A stretch of 64,000 bases of DNA, from positions 62,001 through 126,000 of the forward strand of contig NZ_BMWC01000005.1 in assembly GCF_014651035.1 (NCBI RefSeq), read 5' to 3'. Below, in pieces: positions 59,130 through 64,000 of the stretch (positions are counted from its first letter, which is position 1; each line of letters starts with the position of its first letter). The notes beneath the pieces are model-generated. The model made no database searches and was not told where the DNA came from. It saw only the letters and a program-made list of their open reading frames with translations. The DNA is from Streptomyces lomondensis (GTDB lineage: Bacteria; Actinomycetota; Actinomycetes; Streptomycetales; Streptomycetaceae). A program made the translations under genes and the position numbers.

Positions 59130-60134
59130 GTGGGTCCGTTGAGTGTCGCCATCGAGGTCCGCGGGTTGTCCCGCACCTTCCACACCACCGTCCGCCGCCC
59201 CGGCTTCCTGGGCGCCGTCCGCTCCCTGGTCAACCCGGAGCGGGTGGCCAAGCACGCCGTCACCGACATCACCTTCGACGTGGCCCCGGGCGAACTCCTC
59301 GCGCTACTGGGCCCGAACGGCGCCGGCAAGTCGACCACCATCAAGATGCTGACCGGCATCCTCACGCCCACGGCCGGCGAGGCCCGGGTCGCGGGCGTGG
59401 TGCCGTACCGCGAGCGGGAGCGCAACGCCCGCAATGTCGGCGCGGTGTTCGGGCAGCGAACGCAGCTGTGGTGGGACCTGCCGGTGCGCGAGTCGTTCGC
59501 GATCCTGCGGGACATCTACGAGGTGCCGAAGGCCGAACACGCCGCCCGGCTCAAGGAGTTCGACGACATCCTGGACCTGTCGTCGTTCTGGGACACCCGG
59601 GTCCGCCACCTCTCCCTGGGCCAGCGCGTGCGCAGCGATCTGGCCGCCGCGCTGCTGCACGACCCGCCGGTGGTGTTCCTCGACGAGCCGACCATCGGCA
59701 TGGACGTGGTGGTCAAGGAGCAGGTGCGGGAGTTCCTGCGCCACCAGGTGGAGCAGCGCGGCCGTACGGTGCTGCTGACCACGCACGACATGACGGAGGT
59801 CGAGCGGCTGGCCGAGCGGGTGGTGCTGGTCAACCACGGCCGGCTCGTGCTCGACGGCACCCTCGACGAGATCCGCCGGAAGTTCGGCTCGACCTGGCAG
59901 GTGCGGGCCACGCTCGCCGACCCGCACGCCGAGGTCGTGCCGCCGCCCGGCACCACACTGCTGCGGCACACCGGCGCGCAGGTCGTCTTCGGCCCCGACG
60001 GGGCGGACGCGCCCACCGTCCACCAGGCGCTCAAGGCCGTGATCGAGCGGTTCGAGGTGACCGACATCGCCCTGGACGAGGCGGACCTGGAGGACGTGAT
60101 GCGGGCCGCGTACGTGCACGTCGGGGAGGTCTGA
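59130..60134 (+). CDS. ABC exporter ATP-binding protein
   Basis: 334 residues from GTG 59130 with AAGGAAG upstream (TTG 59139 is an alternative). Walker A LLGPNGAGKSTTIKMLTG, a signature replaced by LSLGQRVRSDLAAALLHDP (instead of LSGGQ), Walker B VVFLDEPTIGMD, and H-loop TTHDMTEVERL. A conserved actinobacterial insertion TVRRPGFLGAVRSLVNPERVAKHAV lies before Walker A. Family of daunorubicin-type/ABC-2 ATPases, driving the two following permeases. Substrate unknown. Confidence 0.88.
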   Translation: MGPLSVAIEVRGLSRTFHTTVRRPGFLGAVRSLVNPERVAKHAVTDITFDVAPGELLALLGPNGAGKSTTIKMLTGILTPTAGEARVAGVVPYRERERNARNVGAVFGQRTQLWWDLPVRESFAILRDIYEVPKAEHAARLKEFDDILDLSSFWDTRVRHLSLGQRVRSDLAAALLHDPPVVFLDEPTIGMDVVVKEQVREFLRHQVEQRGRTVLLTTHDMTEVERLAERVVLVNHGRLVLDGTLDEIRRKFGSTWQVRATLADPHAEVVPPPGTTLLRHTGAQVVFGPDGADAPTVHQALKAVIERFEVTDIALDEADLEDVMRAAYVHVGEV

Positions 60135-60135
60135 C

Positions 60136-60939
60136 GTGGCCGTCCCGCATGCCTGGCGCGCCGCCCGCGTCACCCCGCTGGGCGAGCTGAACGCCCCGCC
60201 CCGGATGACCGCCGTCGCGCTCCGGCTGACCGTGCAGGTGGTGCTGGTCTGGTCGCTGTGGCGCGGCCTGTACGCGCACACCGGCACGACCGCCGGGCTG
60301 AGCCGCGACCAGGCCGTCACCTACGCCGTGCTGGCCGTGCTGGCCTCCCGCCTGCGGGAGCTGGACCAGTACGCGGGCCGGGACACGGTCCTGCAGCACA
60401 TGCACTTCGGCACCATCGTCTACTGGTACCTGCGCCCGCTGCCGCCGCAGCGCTACTACGCCCTGCGGGCCGCCGGCGAGCAGCTGTACGGGCTCGCCTG
60501 GGCGCTGACCGGCTACCTGGTCTGTCTGGCCTTCGGGCTGGTCGAGCCGCCCCGGTCGGCCGCGGTGGCCGGGGTGTTCGTGTTCAGCATGCTGCTGGGG
60601 CAGTGGGTGCTGTACTACGTCATGCTCGTGCTCGACCAGTTGTGCTTCTGGACGATCCGCAACACCGCCGCGATGCTGATCCTGCTGTTCGCGCAGAACC
60701 TGCTGTCCGGGGTGTACGCGCCGCTGTGGTTCTTCCCGGACTGGTTCGTGACGATGAGCGCCTTCCTGCCCTTCCAGGCCACGCTGAGCGTGCCGCTGTC
60801 GCTGTACGTGGGGCGGATCCCCCTGTCCGACGCGGCGTTCCAGCTGTCCGTCCAGGCCGCGTGGGTCGTGGTGCTGGCGCTGTTCACCCGGCTGCTGTGG
60901 CGGCGGGCCGCCCGGCGCGTGATCTCGCAGGGAGGCTGA
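60136..60939 (+). CDS. ABC-2 type exporter permease
   Basis: 267 residues, GTG 60136, one base after the ATPase stop. Six helices are apparent: RLTVQVVLVWSLWRGLYAH, a second near 50-70, QLYGLAWALTGYLVCLAFGL, AGVFVFSMLLGQWVLYYVMLVL, MLILLFAQNLLSGVYAPLWFF and AAWVVVLALFTRLLW. The LSGVYAPLWFFPDW stretch is typical of the DUF990-like permease pair of actinobacterial exporters. It works with the next gene as a heterodimer. Substrate unknown. Confidence 0.82.
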   Translation: MAVPHAWRAARVTPLGELNAPPRMTAVALRLTVQVVLVWSLWRGLYAHTGTTAGLSRDQAVTYAVLAVLASRLRELDQYAGRDTVLQHMHFGTIVYWYLRPLPPQRYYALRAAGEQLYGLAWALTGYLVCLAFGLVEPPRSAAVAGVFVFSMLLGQWVLYYVMLVLDQLCFWTIRNTAAMLILLFAQNLLSGVYAPLWFFPDWFVTMSAFLPFQATLSVPLSLYVGRIPLSDAAFQLSVQAAWVVVLALFTRLLWRRAARRVISQGG

Positions 60940-60940
60940 G

Positions 60941-61747
60941 ATGTCGCTGAAGGCACTGCGGATCGTGTGGCGCGTGACGGCGCTCAACTTCCGCGCGCAG
61001 ATGGAGTACCGCACCGAGTTCCTGCTGATGATCGCCATCGGCGCGATCTGGCAGGTGTCGGTGATCGTGTTCGCGACGGTGCTGCTGTCCCGGTTCGCCG
61101 GGATGGGCGGCTGGGACAGCTCGGACGTGCTGCTGATCCCGGCGACGCGGATGCTGGCGCACGGGCTGTTCGTGCTGTTCCTGGGGCGGATGCACTGGGC
61201 GGGCCGGCAGATCCAGGAGGGCCGGATCGACATCTACCTGATGCGTCCGATGCCGGTCCACCGCCAGATCCAGCTGGCGTTCTTCCCCACCAACGCGATC
61301 GGCGACCTGACGGTCGCGGCGGGCCTGATGGTGGGCGCGCTGTCGCGCAGCGACCTGGACTGGACGGCGGGCCGCGTCTCGTACCTGATCGCGGCCGTCC
61401 TCGGCGGCATGCTGCTGGAGGCCGCCCTGTTCACGCTGGTGGCCTCCGCGGGCCTGCGCTTCCCCGCCGCCGACTACTGGGGCCGCTGGCTGGAGGAACT
61501 CCTCGGCACCTTCGGCAGCTACCCGCTGAACGTCCTGCCGAAGGCCGTGGGCGGCCTCCTGACCTACGGTCTCCCCCTCGCGTTCGTCGCCTACTTCCCG
61601 GCGGCGGTCCTGACCGGCCACGGCCACACCACCGGCGTGCCGTACTGGCTGGCGGCGTCCGCACCGCTGCTCGGGCTGCTGGCGTACCTGGGGGCGCGGC
61701 TGGTGTGGCGGTGGAGTCTGCGGCACTACACCGGGATCAACGGATGA
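60941..61747 (+). CDS. ABC-2 type exporter permease
   Basis: 268 residues, ATG 60941, one base after the previous stop and close behind a GGGAGG site. Begins RIVWRVTALNFRAQMEYRTEFLLMIAIGAIWQVSVIVFATVLL and has five further helices. The YPLNVLPKAVGGLLTYGLPLAFVAYFPAAVLTGH stretch near the C-terminus is the usual membrane hairpin of this permease family. Together with the two upstream genes it forms a complete three-component exporter. Confidence 0.85.
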   Translation: MSLKALRIVWRVTALNFRAQMEYRTEFLLMIAIGAIWQVSVIVFATVLLSRFAGMGGWDSSDVLLIPATRMLAHGLFVLFLGRMHWAGRQIQEGRIDIYLMRPMPVHRQIQLAFFPTNAIGDLTVAAGLMVGALSRSDLDWTAGRVSYLIAAVLGGMLLEAALFTLVASAGLRFPAADYWGRWLEELLGTFGSYPLNVLPKAVGGLLTYGLPLAFVAYFPAAVLTGHGHTTGVPYWLAASAPLLGLLAYLGARLVWRWSLRHYTGING

Positions 61748-61752
61748 CGCCT

Positions 61753-61782
61753 GGAGGGCCCGCAGCCGACTGCGGGCCCTCC
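61753..61782 (+). terminator. Strong hairpin after the ABC exporter
   Basis: GGAGGGCCCGCAG and CTGCGGGCCCTCC form a perfect 13-bp stem with a CCGA loop starting six bases after the stop, followed by a T/C-rich stretch. Confidence 0.85.
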
Positions 61783-62150
61783 CTTCCTCGTGCGGGCACG
61801 CCGCCCCCTCGCACAGCCTCCCCCGCGGCTGTGCCCCCGTGCCGACGCGTCGGCCCCCCCCGTTGGCCGACGCGTCGCCACTGCCCCTGTGGGTGCCCCT
61901 CGAAGGCGGCGTACCCGGTGGCGCGTTGGCACGCCGCATCAGGATGCTGCCGGGCTGCGGCCCTGTCGTTAGCACTCAGCGCCTCCCTTTTGGCGCTCAG
62001 CGCCAACAGGGCTGACGCCCGACGGCTCCGCTCGGGTGTAACCTCCGGCCTGCCGGGGATAGTTGACGCAGATGGTGCCTTCCCGTGCGATTGTGGTGAC
62101 GCGGTCCGGGGATCGGCCATGGGCTGCTGGGGACTGACCGGGGGCTTCTG
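61783..62150. other. Hairpin- and palindrome-rich spacer before the AraC gene
   Basis: No gene is convincing here. GCACAGCC/GGCTGTGC (61811-61834) and a 13-bp perfect stem CGACGCGTCGGCC/GGCCGACGCGTCG (61843-61877, 9-base loop) follow the terminator. Further on, GTTAGCACTCAGCGCC (61968-61983) is an imperfect inverted copy of GGCGCTCAGCGCCAAC (61992-62007), and TTGGCGCT-C-AGCGCCAA (61990-62006) is a perfect palindrome. The latter sites could be operators for the AraC-type regulator downstream. Confidence 0.5.
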
Positions 62151-63128
62151 TTGTTCAGGACGGTGCTGGATACGGACGGCCTGCTGCGGGACGAGAAGAC
62201 CGCAGCCTGGATGGAGGCCGCAGCGCTGGCCTTGGTGCCGAAGCGCTGCCTGGTCCCTGAGCCCGAACGCTTCGCGGCGCGCATCTCTGTCATGGAACTG
62301 GGGCCGGCCCAGCTCTCCGCGAACGTGTTCACCCCCTTCTCCTGCTACCGCTCGCCCCGCCATGTCCGGCAGTCGGACCTGGAGCTGTACCAGCTCGCCG
62401 TGATCACCTCGGGGCGGCAGGGCATCGAACAGGCCGGTCACCGCACGTCCCTCGACCCGGGCGAGCTGATCTTCTACGACAGTTCCCGGCCCTTCGAAGC
62501 CTCGGTCGGAACCGACGGGCGGGGAGCCGGCTCGCTCCTGGTGCAGTTTCCCAGGGAACTGATGCCGCTGCCCGACAAGGTGGTTGCCCCCTTGTGCGGG
62601 TCGAGGCTGTCAGGATCCACCGGCATCGGTCACGTCTTCCGGCAGACACTCAGCGCCCTGGCCGATACGGAGACCGACCTCACCGACCGGGACCGCGCCA
62701 GGCTCGGCACGACGATCGTGGATCTCGCGGCCGCTGTCGTCGCCCGACAGTGCGAGCAGACGTCCGCACTGGCACCGGAGGCACGCACCGAGGCTCTCTA
62801 CCACGAGATCCTCGCGTTCATCCGCCGCCATGTGGACGACCCCGACCTCACGCCTCCCGCTGTCGCCGCGGCACACTGCATCTCCACACGAACCTTGCAC
62901 CGCATTTTTCAAACGCGTGGTGAGACCGTGAGCGGAATGATCCGCGGCGAACGGATCAACCGCTGCCGCAGGGACCTGGCCGACCCTGGCCTGCGCGCCG
63001 TACCGGTCGGCAGTGTCGGTGCCCGATGGGGCTTTCCGCGGGCCTCGGACTTCACCCGCGCCTTCAAGGCCGCGACAGGCATGACACCCACCGTGTACCG
63101 GGCCAGTCTGCAAGAACAGGGTTCCTGA
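62151..63128 (+). CDS. AraC-family transcriptional regulator (AraC/NitR-type)
   Basis: 325 residues from TTG 62151; GTG 62163 is the alternative. The start is uncertain as no ribosome site is seen. The cupin-like AraC_binding_2 domain (LGPAQLSANVFTPFSCYRSPRHVRQSDLELYQLAVITSGRQGIEQAG, LDPGELIFYDSSRPFEA) is followed by a C-terminal HTH_18: DLTPPAVAAAHCISTRTLHRIFQTRGETVSGMIRGERINRC and VGARWGFPRASDFTRAFKAATGMTPTVYR. Codon use is less GC-biased than its neighbours. Target is unknown; the palindromes upstream suggest autoregulation. Confidence 0.82.
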   Translation: MFRTVLDTDGLLRDEKTAAWMEAAALALVPKRCLVPEPERFAARISVMELGPAQLSANVFTPFSCYRSPRHVRQSDLELYQLAVITSGRQGIEQAGHRTSLDPGELIFYDSSRPFEASVGTDGRGAGSLLVQFPRELMPLPDKVVAPLCGSRLSGSTGIGHVFRQTLSALADTETDLTDRDRARLGTTIVDLAAAVVARQCEQTSALAPEARTEALYHEILAFIRRHVDDPDLTPPAVAAAHCISTRTLHRIFQTRGETVSGMIRGERINRCRRDLADPGLRAVPVGSVGARWGFPRASDFTRAFKAATGMTPTVYRASLQEQGS

Positions 63129-63165
63129 CCGGCGCCGGCGCCGGTGTGCGCGCCGGTGTGCTCCG

Positions 63166-64000
63166 TCAGCCCCGGCCCGCTCCTCGGACGGGGGTGAACA
63201 GCGCGGCCACGGCGATCAGGACGCAGCAGGTGCCGGCGGCCAGGCTGACCGGGGCGGTGCCCCGGTGTTCCGCGGCCCAGGTCATGACGGCGGCGCCGAT
63301 CGGGGCGGCGGCGTACTGGAGGGTCCAGAAGGCGGAGGTGACGCGGCCGAGGAGGGGTTCGGGGGTCACCTCCTGGCGCAGGGACATGGAGCAGGTGCCC
63401 GCCATGCCGACGCAGGCGAGGAAGGCCGCGCAGAGGGCGGCGACGACGGGGACGTCACGGGCCCAGCCCAGTCCGGCGAACGCGAGTCCGCACACCGCGA
63501 CGGATCCGGTCCAGGTCGGCCCGAAGCCGAGCCGGCGGCGGATCCGGGCGACCAGCAGGGCGCCGGTGATGGTGCCGAGCGCGCCGACGGCCATGACGGT
63601 GCCGACCGTGCCGTCGCCGTGGCCGAGGTCGTGCTTGAGGTGGTAGATGACCAGGTCGTTCAGGCCGAGGGTGAGGAAGCTGAACACGAACAGCAGGGCG
63701 GTGAGGGAGCGCAGGACGGGGTGGCCGCCGAGGAAGGCGATCCCGATGCGCAGGTCCTGCCACAGTCCGGCGCGTTTGCCCGTCCGCTCGTCTCCCGGGC
63801 GGGCGCGGAACCGCACGAAGAACAGGCACGCGGCCGACACCCCGAAGCTGGCCGCGTCCACACCGACCGCGGCGGCCGGGCCGGACCAGGCGGCGACCAG
63901 CCCCGCGCACAGCGGCCCGAGGACGCCCGCCGCCGCGGCCGTCGCGTTGAGGCGGCCGTTGGCCTCGGTGAGCCGCTCGGTGCCGACCAGGCCGCGCACG
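63166..64000 (-). CDS. MFS transporter (3' portion, 5' end outside window)
   Basis: The visible part (about 278 residues) ends at a TGA at 63166-63168; the start lies beyond base 64000. Hydrophobic helices typical of the DHA3/enterobactin exporter-like MFS half: ANGRLNATAAAAGVLGPLCAGLVAAW, SLTALLFVFSFLTLGLNDLVIYHLK, VMAVGALGTITGALLVARIRRRLGF, GMAGTCSMSLRQEVTPEPLLGRVTSAFWTLQY. The (R/K)xxxP...LLGRVTSA pattern is typical of drug or siderophore exporters. Substrate unknown. The AraC gene converges on it. Confidence 0.85.
   Translation of the reverse strand, partial: VRGLVGTERLTEANGRLNATAAAAGVLGPLCAGLVAAWSGPAAAVGVDAASFGVSAACLFFVRFRARPGDERTGKRAGLWQDLRIGIAFLGGHPVLRSLTALLFVFSFLTLGLNDLVIYHLKHDLGHGDGTVGTVMAVGALGTITGALLVARIRRRLGFGPTWTGSVAVCGLAFAGLGWARDVPVVAALCAAFLACVGMAGTCSMSLRQEVTPEPLLGRVTSAFWTLQYAAAPIGAAVMTWAAEHRGTAPVSLAAGTCCVLIAVAALFTPVRGAGRG

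Noticed and set aside
61969..61977. TTAGCACTC as half of a CIRCE (HrcA) heat-shock operator
   Set aside because: The second half GAGTGCTAA is absent at the required 9-base spacing and no chaperone gene is downstream.

Overview
The window is a stretch of a high-GC actinomycete chromosome, almost certainly Streptomyces. The evidence is strong third-position G/C bias, frequent GTG starts, chains of GTGA/ATGA start-stop overlaps, Streptomyces-type families (DUF2637, DUF3040, ROK regulators, STAS-ANTAR, AldO alditol oxidase, FhuF-like reductase with an iron box) and a bldA-type TTA codon. I see no rRNA, tRNA, insertion sequence, phage or CRISPR array.

Region 1 (1-1515): the 3' end of an AbfB (CBM42)-type protein, a polysaccharide pyruvyl transferase-like protein and a DUF3040 membrane protein. 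Region 2 (1571-14389, all minus strand): a tightly coupled twelve-gene glycan cluster. It holds GmhA, GmhB and HldE homologues that together would make an NDP-heptose, seven glycosyltransferases of GT2, GT4 and GT9 types, a NodU/CmcH-type carbamoyltransferase and a UDP-glucuronate decarboxylase-like enzyme. It could build a carbamoylated heptose- and/or xylose-containing surface glycan or glycosylated metabolite. No HldD-type 6-epimerase is recognised. Region 3 (14553-16968): a SRPBCC protein, then an AraC regulator followed by an O-methyltransferase.

Region 4 (16976-25663): a purine catabolism locus on the minus strand (FAD, 2Fe-2S and molybdopterin subunits of xanthine dehydrogenase, an AzgA-like purine permease, XdhC) with a divergent PucR regulator. 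Region 5 (25813-29826): a TPR-like protein and an accessory-looking set (membrane protein, TerD-family protein, lipoprotein, secreted crystallin-like protein). Region 6 (29858-36187): GntR regulator, iron-box controlled FhuF-like protein, DUF2637 protein with a structured leader, an RsbW-like ATPase, a secreted protein and a TTA-containing HTH/transmembrane protein.

Region 7 (36250-49870): PoxB-like pyruvate dehydrogenase, a PP2C-like phosphatase with a proline-rich repeat domain, DUF456 protein, Ogt and Ada-AlkA alkylation repair, RsgA, a possible 22-residue peptide, a sigma-like/zinc-finger/transmembrane/CBM2 protein, a radical SAM protein with an unusual CX8CX2C motif, a D-2-hydroxyacid dehydrogenase and alditol oxidase AldO. 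Region 8 (49959-58999): winged-helix regulator, STAS-ANTAR protein, then a ROK regulator and a sugar-binding lipoprotein, two permeases and a GH2 beta-galactosidase: a self-contained beta-galactoside uptake and hydrolysis locus lacking its own ATPase. Region 9 (59130-64000): a three-gene ABC exporter, a hairpin-rich spacer, an AraC regulator and the 3' portion of an MFS transporter running off the window.

All family calls come from reading motifs by eye; no database search was possible.
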